Below the pieces are notes generated by a model that worked only from the letters and a program-made list of their open reading frames with translations, did not search any database and had not been told where the DNA came from. This document shows, piece by piece, positions 1 to 8,279 of a DNA stretch of 64,000 nucleotides (within the stretch, counting starts at the first letter, position 1; each line of letters begins with the position of its first letter). The position numbers and the translations under genes are program-made. Where the stretch lies: the NCBI GenBank assembly GCA_963757335.1, contig CAVWRJ010000021.1:434001-498000 (forward strand). Direction: 5' to 3'. The stretch comes from DASQPA01 sp963757335. Lineage in GTDB: Bacteria > Acidobacteriota > Thermoanaerobaculia > Multivoradales > UBA5704.

Positions 1-2268
1 GACGGCGGCGGCGCCTTCGGCAAGATCCTCGCCGAGACCCTCGAGCCGCGCCTCCACTTCACCGGCACCCTCCTCCTCCTCTCGGCGGCGGTGGCGATCG
101 GCGGCACCCTGGCCGTCCAGTCGACCCTGGGCGACCTCCTCGCGGCCTGGAAGTTCCGCCTCGCCCGGCTCTGGCAGGACCTCTCCCTCGCCCGCGACCG
201 CCGGCGGGAGCGGCGGGCCAAGGAGCGGGCGCGGCGGCGGGTCATCACCAAGCACCTGCAGCGGGTGGTCGAGGAGAAGCAGGAGAAGCAGAAGGCCGCG
301 GCGGCCCGCGCCGGGGAGAAGCCCGGGGCGGTGGCGGTCAAGCCGCCCCTGGTCTCCAAGGGGGGGCCGAAAGCCCCCGTGCCGCCCCCCGCGGCCGGCC
401 ATCCCGGCCATCCCGGAAGTGCCGGCTCTCCGGGCTCTCCGGGCGAGTTGGAAGGACCGGGTTTCGACCGCCTCGACCTGCCGATGAAGCGCCGGAGCGG
501 CGAGGGGTGGGCGGAGACCGGCTTCGGCGTGCGCCCCCTGCGTCCGGCCGGTCCGGGCCCGATCGACGACGAGACCTTCGACGAGGATTTCGGCCCGGAC
601 GGGCCGGAGCGGGAGGAGATGGAGGACCTGGAGTTCCCGGCTTCCTACAGCCCGCCGCCGCCGGCCATCGTCCGCGCCCCGAGCGCCGCCGCCCGGGTCG
701 TCGAGCGCAACCCGGAGCGGCCGCCGGCGCGTCCGGTGCCTCCACCTCAGGCGGCTCTCCCCATGGAGATGGCGCTCGGCGGCGGCCTGCCGCCGGTCAA
801 CCTGCTGCAGTTGGGCGACGACCCGAACAAGATCGACCAGCCCGAGCTGCTGCGGATGGGCGAGCTCATCCGCAACCGCTGCGCCGAGTTCGGGGTCGAA
901 GGGACGATCGCGGGGGCGAGCCCGGGGCCGGTCATCACGGTCTACGAGTTCCAGCCGGCGCCCGGGGTCAAGGTCAGCCAGATCGTCAACCTCCAGGACG
1001 ACCTGGCCCTCGCGCTGCGCGCCGAGTCGGTGCGGATCGACCGCATGGCCGGCCGCTCGACTCTGGGGATCGAGGTTCCCAACCGCGAGCGGAGCATGAT
1101 CCGCCTGGGGAACCTCCTGGCCGACGAGCGCTTCAGGAAGGCCCCCTCGCCGCTGACGCTCGCGATCGGCACCAACATCCACGGCGAGCCCTACTACTGC
1201 GACCTCGCCACCATGCCCCACCTCCTGGTGGCGGGCGCCACCGGCGCCGGCAAGAGCGTCGGGCTCCAGGGGATGATCACCTCCATCCTCTATAAGGCGA
1301 CCCGCGAGGAGGTGCAGTTCATCTTCATCGACCCCAAGCGGATCGAGCTCGGGGTCTACGCCGACATCCCGCACCTCAAAGCCGAGGTGGTGGTCGATCC
1401 CAAGAAGGCGGCCAACGCTCTGCGCTGGGCGGTGGCGGAGATGGAGCGCCGCTACCGGCTCCTGGCCGAGGTCCACGTGCGCTCGATCGCCTACTACAAC
1501 CGGGCCATCCAGGACCCCCAGGTGCAGGAGCGGCTGTCGCTCTCCGACACCGAGGTGGCGATCACCCCGTCGGACTTAAAACCGATGCCCTACTACGTGG
1601 TGGTGATCGACGAGCTCGCCGACCTCATGATGGTCGCCTCGGCGGACGTCGAGACCTCGATCGCCCGCCTCGCCCAGATGGCGCGCGCCGTCGGCATCCA
1701 CCTGATCGTCGCCACCCAGCGCCCCTCGGTCGACGTCTTGACCGGCACCATCAAGGCGAACTTCCCCTGCCGCATCTCCTTCGCCACCGCCTCCCGCCAC
1801 GACTCGCGGACCATCCTCGACCAGGTGGGCTCGGAGAAGCTCCTCGGAAAAGGGGACATGCTGATGATGCCGCCGGGAAGCTCGCGGGTCATCCGCCTCC
1901 ACGGCGCCTACGTCTCCGAGCAGGAGACGGCGGCCCTCATCCGCTGGCTGAAGAAACAGGGCAAGCCCCAGCTCGACCCCGAGGTCCTGAGAGATTCGAG
2001 CCCCGAGACCGCCGGCAGCACGGGCGACGAGGGGGACGACGACCTCTACGACGAGGCCGCCCGCCTGGTGGTCACCGAGCGCCAGGCCTCGGCGAGCTTC
2101 CTCCAGCGCCGCATGCGGATCGGCTTCTCCCGCGCCGGCCGCCTGATCGACATGATGGAGCGCGACGGCCTCCTCGGCCCCTCCCAGGGCAGCAAGGCGC
2201 GCGAGGTGCTCGTCCGGCCGGACTACTTCGAGGAAATCGACGGGGTCCGGGGCAGCGAGGAGGAGTAG
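1..2268 (+). CDS. ftsK: DNA translocase FtsK/SpoIIIE (5' truncated by window edge)
   Basis: Septal DNA pump that moves chromosome termini during division. The frame is open from base 1, so the true start lies upstream; the first residues look like the end of the N-terminal membrane region (hydrophobic run at about bases 70-110). A long Pro/Gly/charged linker follows (about 150-770). The motor domain holds a Walker A (GATGAGKSV, bases about 1235-1262), a Walker B with hydrophobic strand and acidic pair (VVVIDELADLMM, about 1597-1632) and an ATQRPSVDV segment (about 1710-1737). The C-terminal part (about 2040-2230) has the winged-helix gamma-domain pattern typical of KOPS recognition (YDEAARLVV..ASASFLQRRMRIG). 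The 3' end is intact (TAG at 2266-2268). The family identity is secure; only the N-terminus is missing. Confidence 0.96.
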   Translation, partial: DGGGAFGKILAETLEPRLHFTGTLLLLSAAVAIGGTLAVQSTLGDLLAAWKFRLARLWQDLSLARDRRRERRAKERARRRVITKHLQRVVEEKQEKQKAAAARAGEKPGAVAVKPPLVSKGGPKAPVPPPAAGHPGHPGSAGSPGSPGELEGPGFDRLDLPMKRRSGEGWAETGFGVRPLRPAGPGPIDDETFDEDFGPDGPEREEMEDLEFPASYSPPPPAIVRAPSAAARVVERNPERPPARPVPPPQAALPMEMALGGGLPPVNLLQLGDDPNKIDQPELLRMGELIRNRCAEFGVEGTIAGASPGPVITVYEFQPAPGVKVSQIVNLQDDLALALRAESVRIDRMAGRSTLGIEVPNRERSMIRLGNLLADERFRKAPSPLTLAIGTNIHGEPYYCDLATMPHLLVAGATGAGKSVGLQGMITSILYKATREEVQFIFIDPKRIELGVYADIPHLKAEVVVDPKKAANALRWAVAEMERRYRLLAEVHVRSIAYYNRAIQDPQVQERLSLSDTEVAITPSDLKPMPYYVVVIDELADLMMVASADVETSIARLAQMARAVGIHLIVATQRPSVDVLTGTIKANFPCRISFATASRHDSRTILDQVGSEKLLGKGDMLMMPPGSSRVIRLHGAYVSEQETAALIRWLKKQGKPQLDPEVLRDSSPETAGSTGDEGDDDLYDEAARLVVTERQASASFLQRRMRIGFSRAGRLIDMMERDGLLGPSQGSKAREVLVRPDYFEEIDGVRGSEEE

Positions 2269-2493
2269 GAAGGGGCTCCCGCCCGTTCCTGCCCCCTAGG
2301 CGCTACCTTCAGATTTTCAGTTTTCTGTCCTTCCTGCCCTCCCTCCCTATCCCAAAGGCGATGCCTCTACGTCGAGCGACGTGCTCCCGGGTCCGGTCGA
2401 ACCAGAGCCCTTCGAGGGACTCTCCCTCCAAGAGGTCCGGACGCTTGAGCTGCGCTGGCCAGTGCGAAGGTTCAGTTCGCCTGCGTCACGCCG

Positions 2494-2522
2494 TTGCCAA
2501 TGCCTGACTGTGTTAATCTAAT
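2494..2522 (+). promoter_or_regulatory. Sigma-70-type promoter for the small secreted peptide
   Basis: TTGCCA at 2494-2499 and TCTAAT at 2517-2522, separated by 17 bp, each one mismatch from consensus. The start of transcription would fall near 2529, leaving a leader of about 30 nt before the ATG at 2560. It lies in a locally AT-rich stretch of an otherwise GC-rich region. Prediction from sequence only. Confidence 0.5.
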
Positions 2523-2559
2523 TGTGGAGCGAAGCGCCATAGAATAGGGGAGACTGCAG

Positions 2560-2697
2560 ATGAAGAAGAAACTCTCTAAGGTCGCCCTTGCGGCGGTCGT
2601 GGTTGTCTGCACCACTGCGCCCGTCTCTGCGGTCTCGATCTGCGACGTGCAGGCAGGCACCTTCGAGGTTTGGCTCGCCCAGCAGCTCTTCTGCTGA
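2560..2697 (+). CDS. Small secreted peptide, 45 aa, unknown function
   Basis: ATG at 2560 is preceded by an AGGGGAG Shine-Dalgarno at about 2546-2552. The product starts MKKKLSK, then a hydrophobic core rich in Ala/Val, then APVSA, which fits a Sec signal peptide cleaved near residue 24. The mature part would be only about 21 residues with Cys at mature positions 4 and 21 (the last residue), so a disulfide-closed loop is possible. A good promoter lies upstream and a strong hairpin directly downstream, so this looks like an independent transcription unit. I do not recognise the family. Alternatives are a leader peptide or a remnant of a longer exported protein. Confidence 0.55.
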   Translation: MKKKLSKVALAAVVVVCTTAPVSAVSICDVQAGTFEVWLAQQLFC

Positions 2698-2702
2698 ATC
2701 GG

Positions 2703-2753
2703 GCCGGGTTGGAGGGGGAGCGACGGCGACACATCGCTCTCCCCTAACCCGGC
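2703..2753 (+). terminator. Strong stem-loop after the small peptide gene
   Basis: Perfect 8-bp outer stem GCCGGGTT (2703-2710) with AACCCGGC (2746-2753). It is extended by the nearly complementary GGAGGGGGAGCG (2711-2722) and CGCTCTCCCCT (2735-2745), with a 12-nt loop. It begins six bases after the stop codon. No T-run follows, so it may be a terminator or an RNA-stabilising 3' hairpin. Confidence 0.55.
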
Positions 2754-3096
2754 TGAGCCAGTCCAGATAAGTGCCGCCCACTTGGTGGGGTGCGGCCGGT
2801 GGCGGCCAGCAGAGGTAAAACCTCCCTGGCCTCATCCCACCCACCGCCGAATCGGAACGAATCCGCGATTGATCGCCGGGGCGCTGGAGAGTTCGGAGGT
2901 CCGCAGGTCGCACCGCTGAGCCGCAGGAGGGCAGCGCTGCTCTGCCGCTGCCCTGCCGTCGAGGCTGCGGCAAGTCTTTCCCCTCCTCGGCGGCGGAGTT
3001 GGGCCATCAGCGGCACTGCCCTGCGCGACGGGTACCCGAGACCGGTTCGGCACCGCTCTAACCGATGTAAGCGAAGCTCTATAGCGGCAAGTTTCC
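2754..3096. other. Non-coding stretch, nothing recognised
   Basis: Open frames exist on both strands only because of the high GC; none has a convincing start or recognisable product. No RNA gene was recognised. Confidence 0.4.
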
Positions 3097-3112
3097 AGAG
3101 AAGGTGCGTACG

Positions 3113-3292
3113 GTGAGCGAACAGAAGATTCACTGCGCCGCCAAGAATCGCGCTACCAAGATCCTACGCTGCAAAGGGGTGCTGTTGAGAACCGGCCTAA
3201 GCCGAGCGACCATCTACCGGCTCATCGCGAAGGAATGGTTCCCCTCTCCGGTGAAGCTCTCGACGACCGCGGTAGGCTGGATCGAGCGCTGA
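3113..3292 (+). CDS. AlpA/MerR-like phage regulator, short or truncated
   Basis: The GTG at 3113 has an AGAGAAGG Shine-Dalgarno 8 bp upstream; an in-frame GTG at 3104 overlaps that site and is less likely. The C-terminal half matches the winged-helix DNA-binding core of AlpA-family excisionase/regulator proteins: LLRTGLSRATIYRLIA, then a wing with FPSPVKL and AVGWIER. Complete members usually continue about 15-20 residues after the GW[LI]E motif (a helix such as SEV..W); here a TGA follows immediately, so the protein is short at its C-terminus. Such genes travel with prophages and integrative islands. No integrase is visible nearby, so this is probably a relic marking an old insertion. Confidence 0.5.
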   Translation: MSEQKIHCAAKNRATKILRCKGVLLRTGLSRATIYRLIAKEWFPSPVKLSTTAVGWIER

Positions 3293-3589
3293 GCGGATCT
3301 GCTCGTCGACCATCGTCCGGAGGAGCGGGGCGGCTCTCGCCAGCCGAGCCCGCCGGCCCCCTCGGCTCGGCCCTCGGCGGAGCCCAGAGGTCCAGGCTCT
3401 CCTCGACCGGGTTACGTCAACCCTGCGCCAAGTCCAGACCTCTCGCGCAGCCCCGAGGAGGCGCTCGAGCACCAGGTCCACCGCCCGGTAGCAGCGCTCC
3501 CGCTCTGTTGCGCACTCGCATTTGACCGATCGGCACGGTCTTGTGTATCGTCATTCCAAACACAATCGCATTGGCGAGAATGGAATTTT
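3293..3589. other. Gene-free stretch between the AlpA fragment and the orphan pair
   Basis: Composition changes from very GC-rich to mixed near 3530 (TTGTGTATCGTCATTCC), just before the lower-GC gene pair. No gene, attachment-site repeat or RNA was recognised. Confidence 0.35.
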
Positions 3590-4312
3590 ATGCGCAGGCT
3601 GGAAAGCGGCCCGACTGGGATCATGACGCACGACGAAGTGCGCCGATCCCTGGGTGGCCCGCCCACTCGGCAGGCTTCGCCTCAATTCTGGACAACAGAT
3701 CGGGTATGGCAGACCGCCACGGACGTTTTCAAGTGCGGAGTGGCAACAGGGGAGGTCGCGACGGCCGGTCTGGGTCCAGAAGCAGCTCCAGTTGTCCTAG
3801 ACGGAATTCTGACGTTGGGTGCCTGCGTCCCGAGCCTAATCGGTGACTTCACCCTCGATGCGAGCCAAAACGCCACAGTACATGATGCCGCTTCATTAGC
3901 CACGCCTACAGGCCTTGCTTCCGGCCTGCTTGGTGCCCTTCTTGGAGGGGGTTCGCTGGACAGTATGGCCGCCGCGGCGAACGCGGGCTCGCTTCTGAGC
4001 GGCACAGCCTCACAAGCGCTCGCTCCAGGCACTGGCCTGCTCGGAGGCGCTGAATACATCGCGTATCTAAACGAGGTCGCGAGGGACTTGGACGAAGCGT
4101 TGACCTCGCCCAATACAGAACCCTCACCTTCGAACGGTGAAGCGCCGGCTCAGCCGGACAACACCTCCCCGGCTGCCAGCCAAGACCCGTCAAAAGATGG
4201 CCCGCTAGGCCTGGGAAAGGGCGATTCCACAGACAGTGACTTCCATTTCCAAGGAAATGATCCGCATGAGCAAGACCCCCACTACGACGGCGGAGGAGAG
4301 GTAGTCGTATGA
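3590..4312 (+). CDS. Hypothetical protein, Gly/Ala-rich core with acidic tail
   Basis: 240 residues from the ATG at 3590; the ATG at 3623 (MTHDEV) is an equally plausible start. The middle (about residues 95-150) is rich in Gly, Ala, Leu and Ser with several GLLG/GGG runs, resembling a glycine-zipper or membrane-inserting segment. The tail (about residues 165-240) is Pro/Ser/Asp-rich and ends in an acidic, His-containing stretch. The stop overlaps the start of the next gene (ATGA at 4309-4312), so the two are translationally coupled and probably work together. GC content and codon choice are lower and less biased than in neighbours, and an AlpA-like fragment lies upstream, so acquisition by transfer is likely. 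No family recognised. Confidence 0.6.
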   Translation: MRRLESGPTGIMTHDEVRRSLGGPPTRQASPQFWTTDRVWQTATDVFKCGVATGEVATAGLGPEAAPVVLDGILTLGACVPSLIGDFTLDASQNATVHDAASLATPTGLASGLLGALLGGGSLDSMAAAANAGSLLSGTASQALAPGTGLLGGAEYIAYLNEVARDLDEALTSPNTEPSPSNGEAPAQPDNTSPAASQDPSKDGPLGLGKGDSTDSDFHFQGNDPHEQDPHYDGGGEVVV

Positions 4313-5700
4313 TGACCGAATTCGTCACCCCACAGTCCGACCAATATAACAGCATCAAGTCAGCTCTCCTTAGCGGCCAGGGAAGGTCGACGCTTCTGGC
4401 TGGGGCGCGATATCCATGGCTCCAGCCGTTTGATCAAACTTTCGACGATCGAATCGCCGACTACTTGTCGGATTTATTGCATGAGCACGCCAATCCATAC
4501 GACCCGATGCCGGTCGAGGACCTAGTATCCGATGTAAGCGCTATACTCAACCGCTGCATGCTCTATCGGCGAGAGATCTACGATCTTGAAGCGCAGGCGG
4601 TTCGCCAGGCGCTGGACTACGAACTCTTTACGAAGCAATGGTCAATCTTGAAGGATCTGGACCTTGCCGACCAGATCGAAAAGGGAAGAGCGATCGATCA
4701 GACCACACAGAAGGCAGCCAGCAAGGAGTTCTCACATGCCGAGGATCCTGGACTAGCAGCTGGGTTCTCAAAGCTGACCGAAGGTGGCGCCATGGTGGCA
4801 GCAGAAGCTGTGGCCGGTGAACAGAATCGCAAGAATCTTGTGACACAGAAATACCAACTTCTAAGAGACTACCAGGGCGCGCTCGAATCGAGGCATATTT
4901 CGCCGGGAAACGCGCTGAACTTTGGCGAACGACTCGAACGGTTGTTACGATTTGTGCGACAAGATATTCGAATCGCCTACCTCAAAGTTGAGGCCGCGGA
5001 GGTCGGGTTAGTGGACGTTTTTGGCATCGCGAGACCCGCGCCCAAGCCCGACGCACCGCAACTAATCGACTTACTGGTCAACTGGGCGCGAGCGGCATCG
5101 GAGGACCTCGCCGCTTCTACAAGTCGGGAAACCGTATTCGAGCGCGTCTTCTCTCTGCGCGTAAAGGTGACGGAAGCGGAGTATCAAGAGGGTACTCGGC
5201 CCGGTGGCGCAGGCTTCCTGCTCTTCAGCCTCGACACAGATTTCTTTCCTCTGAACGCTCAGGTCGATCCGAACTTCGGCCAACGGTATCGGCCTCGACT
5301 TCTCGGCCTCGCGGCCTCATTTGCCGCTCGCGATTTCGATGATCCAAAGGTGAGACAGCAGCGTCTAACCATTGCGCTGTTTCCACCGTCGCCGCTCTTG
5401 GACATCGGCCCATACAGGGGCCTTGTTATCCCAGAACCACGCCCCCCGGTGGTCCTGTCAAATGTGGGCATCACGAATCCGGAGTTACCTCCCAGGTGGG
5501 TTCTACCCGAGAGTGCCAAGAACATTGACCCGAGCGCTCGGTACCCATGGGCACTCTGCGTGAGCACCGAGGCCGGCTCCCCCAACGCCGGGACTCCCGT
5601 GGACTTCGATCCGGCCCAGATTATCGATATCCGGATTCACGTCTTGGTTGGTATGCGTGCAGTAACCGACTTCGGAGAATGGAAACACTTTTCCTGGTAG
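4309..5700 (+). CDS. Hypothetical protein, 463 aa, partner of the preceding gene
   Basis: Starts ATGATG, overlapping the upstream stop by 4 bp. The protein appears soluble: no signal peptide and no membrane helix. The N-terminal half is largely helical in character (Leu, Glu, Gln and Arg at heptad-like spacing around residues 60-230); the C-terminal part (about residues 270-463) is richer in beta-type sequence (GAGFLLFSLDTDFFP; DIRIHVLVGMRAV). I recognise no catalytic motif. Coupling to a glycine-rich hydrophobic partner suggests a two-component exported or membrane-acting system, but that is speculation. Lower GC than the chromosome around it supports horizontal transfer. Confidence 0.65.
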   Translation: MMTEFVTPQSDQYNSIKSALLSGQGRSTLLAGARYPWLQPFDQTFDDRIADYLSDLLHEHANPYDPMPVEDLVSDVSAILNRCMLYRREIYDLEAQAVRQALDYELFTKQWSILKDLDLADQIEKGRAIDQTTQKAASKEFSHAEDPGLAAGFSKLTEGGAMVAAEAVAGEQNRKNLVTQKYQLLRDYQGALESRHISPGNALNFGERLERLLRFVRQDIRIAYLKVEAAEVGLVDVFGIARPAPKPDAPQLIDLLVNWARAASEDLAASTSRETVFERVFSLRVKVTEAEYQEGTRPGGAGFLLFSLDTDFFPLNAQVDPNFGQRYRPRLLGLAASFAARDFDDPKVRQQRLTIALFPPSPLLDIGPYRGLVIPEPRPPVVLSNVGITNPELPPRWVLPESAKNIDPSARYPWALCVSTEAGSPNAGTPVDFDPAQIIDIRIHVLVGMRAVTDFGEWKHFSW

Positions 5701-6420
5701 CGCGTTTTTGACTTCAAACTGCTCGAGGCATTTGCGAGAGCCGTGCCCATCCTTATGCGTGCCTGTCACCGATCTAGCCTTCTTTGGTACATCGCATGAA
5801 GAAGTCAGCTCTCGCATTGTCCCGGGATAAACCCCTTTAGTAAGAGCTTCTGGAGCCGCGAGTCGGTTGCGACGGCGCCCCTGGCGCTCGCGGTCTTCAT
5901 TGAATTTCGTAGCTTCAAGGAGGGCGAGTGTCTTCGGGGGCAAGCGCACCGGACTCGGCTCCGGCTTCAACTGTCTTCTTGCTCTTACCTCAACGCCGAG
6001 GCCACGGCCAGGGTGCCGAAGCTCAGTCGCACCGTCGGCCATAGGGCAGATGCTTCTCTCGGTATCGACATCCCCACGGCAGGTCATCCTGCACCCCCGG
6101 CCGGCTGAATCCGATAGAGACCGGCACAAGACGGCGTGCGACGCACTGAAACGCTTAGAGACAGCCGCCTGGGGCTTACTCGCTATGTTCCCTAGGTGTT
6201 CCTGTCGTTCGTTTCAGGCATCTGTAAGTACTCATGAATCAGTAACTTGCGAAATACAATCCTCCTGCCCAGGGGGGGAGGGAACCTTCGCCGGAAGGAT
6301 GTCTCGAATCCAGAAGTGGGTCTTCGCACGAGTCCAATAAGTTGGCGCCGACGCCCCAACCTCCCCCCCCAGGGGGGAGGGAATCACGCGAGAGGGGCTC
6401 TCCTCCCCCACAAACACCGA
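5701..6420. other. Long intergenic region, no confident gene
   Basis: About 720 bp of mixed composition follows the orphan pair. Open frames are present on both strands but none has a recognisable product or good start. It holds two copies of a GC-run motif (CCCAGGGGGGGAGGG at 6268-6282 and CTCCCCCCCCAGGGG from 6361, continuing to 6381), related to a third at 15916-15936. This is probably the right junction of the accessory segment. Confidence 0.4.
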
Positions 6421-6442
6421 CGGCCGGCGTCGCCGCCGGCCG
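6421..6442 (-). terminator. Hairpin downstream of the S41 peptidase
   Basis: Perfect 9-bp stem CGGCCGGCG (6421-6429) and CGCCGGCCG (6434-6442) with a 4-nt loop. On the minus strand it lies about 50 bp past the stop of the peptidase gene and is followed by TCGGTGTTTGTG, moderately T-rich. It fits a factor-independent terminator. Confidence 0.6.
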
Positions 6443-6489
6443 TCCTAAAGCCCACCGTCCAGGCAGGCGGGGTCTGCAGGAAACCCTAT

Positions 6490-8075
6490 CTACTTCGCCG
6501 CCCGCTTGTCTTCCTTCAATTCCCGCCGCTGGGCGAGCATCCGGGCCGCCCGGTCGAAGAGGCCGACCGCGGACTGGACCTGTTTGTCGTTGCCCGCGAT
6601 CACCCGGCTCCTCGCTTCCTGGCCGTAGGCGGTGTTGACCGCCTCGGCGCGGACCTGGGTCAGGATGAAGTCCTTGACGCTCTGCTTGGCGTAGGCCTGG
6701 TCGATCTCCTCGGCGGTCGCGACCTTCTCCTTCTGGAGGAAGGTACGGAACTCGTCGAGCACCGCCGGGGTCGGCTTCCAGTCCTGCGACGGGATGGGGT
6801 GGTGCGACTTGTACTCCACCCCGAAGTTGACGAAGGCGTTGTGGGCCAGGAGGAACTGCTCGAAGGGGGAGAGCTGCTCCTCCTTGACCTCCACGTCCGG
6901 CGTGATGCCGCCGCCGCCGAAGACCTTGCGGCCGAGGTCGGTGGCATAGGCCGGGGCGTTCGTCCCCGGCTTCGGCGGGCCGGCGTCGGCGTGGGTGTAG
7001 TAGTCGTAGTAGGAGGTGTAGTCGCGCTGGATCAACCGGCCGGACGGGGTGTAGTACTTGGCCGTCGTGAGCGCCAGGCCGGAGCCGTAGGAGAGGTTGT
7101 AGACCGTCTGCACCAGGCCCTTGCCCCAGGAGGGGGTCCCCACGACGAGGCCCATGTCGTGGTCCTGGATCGCCCCGGAGAGGATCTCCGCCGCCGAGGC
7201 GGTGCCCTCGTTGACGAGGACGACGACCGGCATGTCGAGCGGCGGATACTTGCCGTCGGCCCGGTACTCCTGCACCGAGTCGCGGGTCCGGCCCTTGGTC
7301 TGCACGATCATGCTCCCCGCGGGGAGGAACTGGTCGGCGGTGTCGATCGCCTGGTCGAGGAGGCCGCCGCCGTTGTTGCGGAGGTCGACCAGGAGCCGCT
7401 TCATCCCCTGGCCCTTGAGCTTCTCGATCGCCTCCGCCATCTCCCGGCCGGTCGAGCGCGAGAACTCGGAGAGCAGGAGGTAGCCGGTGCCGGGCGACAG
7501 CATGTAGGCGAGGCGGACGGTCGTCTGCGGGATCTCGGCGCGGGTCACCGACATCGAGAGCGGCTTGTCGAGACCGCGGCGGACGATGCCGATCTTGACC
7601 TGCGTCCCCTTCGGCCCTTTGAGCTTCTGCACCGCCTCGTCGAGCGACAGCGACTCGGTCGTCTCGCCCTCGATCGTGCTGATCACGTCGCCCGCCTGGA
7701 TGCCCAGACGCGCGGCCGGGGTACCTTCCAAGGGCGAGATGACGGTGAGCTGCCCGTTTCGCATGCCGACCAGGATGCCCAAGCCGAAGAAGCTGCTCTG
7801 CTGCTTCTCGCGCATCCCGGTGTAGGCCTCGGGGGGAGGAAGTTGGTGTGGGGATCGAGCGTGCGGAGCATCCCCTGGATGGAGGAGAAGACGAGGTCCT
7901 TGTAGGTCACGTTGGCGCCGTAGCGCTCGTGGGCGACGTTGACCAGCTCGGTGTAGAGCCGGAGATGGTCGCGCGCCTCGTCGGTCAGGGCGAGCACGCG
8001 GTCGCCGAGCATGCCGCCCAGGACCAGCGCGAGGGTGAAGAGGGCCACAGCCGTGATGCGGAACGATCGCTTCAT
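6490..8075 (-). CDS. S41 family C-terminal processing peptidase (CtpA-like), single-base frameshift
   Basis: Periplasmic serine protease of the Ctp/Tsp family. The start at 8075 gives MKRSFRITAVALFTLALV, a signal peptide or anchor, then the N-terminal helix region ending ..LDPHTNFLPP. The frame then breaks: a run of six G on the plus strand (7831-7836) must be seven for EAYTGMREKQQSSFFGLGI to follow. After that come the PDZ domain (about 7560-7760; GDVISTIEG) and the S41 core with its catalytic Ser in EGTASAAEI and Lys in WGKGLVQTV. The C-terminal region (residues about 420-530) is helical and charged. Either a real frameshift or, more simply, a homopolymer miscall. An ATG at 8103 in the downstream frame gives a meaningless N-terminus. 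Divergent from tatA. Confidence 0.88.
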
Positions 8076-8123
8076 GATAAGAGTCTACCACCGCGGTCAA
8101 CACCCGCGGACCCTTCTGGCGGG

Positions 8124-8216
8124 AGGTACTGGCTCCGTTCGATCCTGCGGGCGGGCTCCTTCGGGCGCTCCGCGCAGCCAGTTGCCCGTCCTCGAACCGA
8201 ACCCGAGCCAGTACCT
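8124..8216. repeat. Palindromic structured element, copy 1
   Basis: Outer arms AGGTACTGGCTC (8124-8135) and GAGCCAGTACCT (8205-8216) are perfectly complementary; inner arms GTTCGA (8137-8142) and TCGAAC (8192-8197) also pair. The centre (ATCCTGCGGGCGGGC, CCTTCGGGCG, CGCGCAGCCAG, GCCCGTCCTCG) is almost identical to a second copy at 21812-21908, while the arms differ. It lies between the divergent S41 and tatA genes. Confidence 0.7.
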
Positions 8217-8279
8217 GGGGAGGGCTGAGCTTGACTTTACAGCGGGGGAGGGCCGATCATCGCCCTCGGGAGAACACCC

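Noticed and set aside
2744..3133. Minus-strand open frames between the small peptide and the AlpA fragment
   Set aside because: No start signals and Arg/Ser/Ala-biased composition typical of non-coding GC-rich DNA.
5503..6129. Minus-strand 208-aa open frame after the orphan pair
   Set aside because: It overlaps the real 3' end of the 463-aa gene, and the rest has no recognisable family or good start.
6247..7905. Plus-strand 552-aa open frame over the S41 peptidase
   Set aside because: It is a mirror of the peptidase gene in high-GC DNA; composition is Gly/Arg/Val/Leu noise with no domain, while the minus strand has PDZ and S41 motifs.
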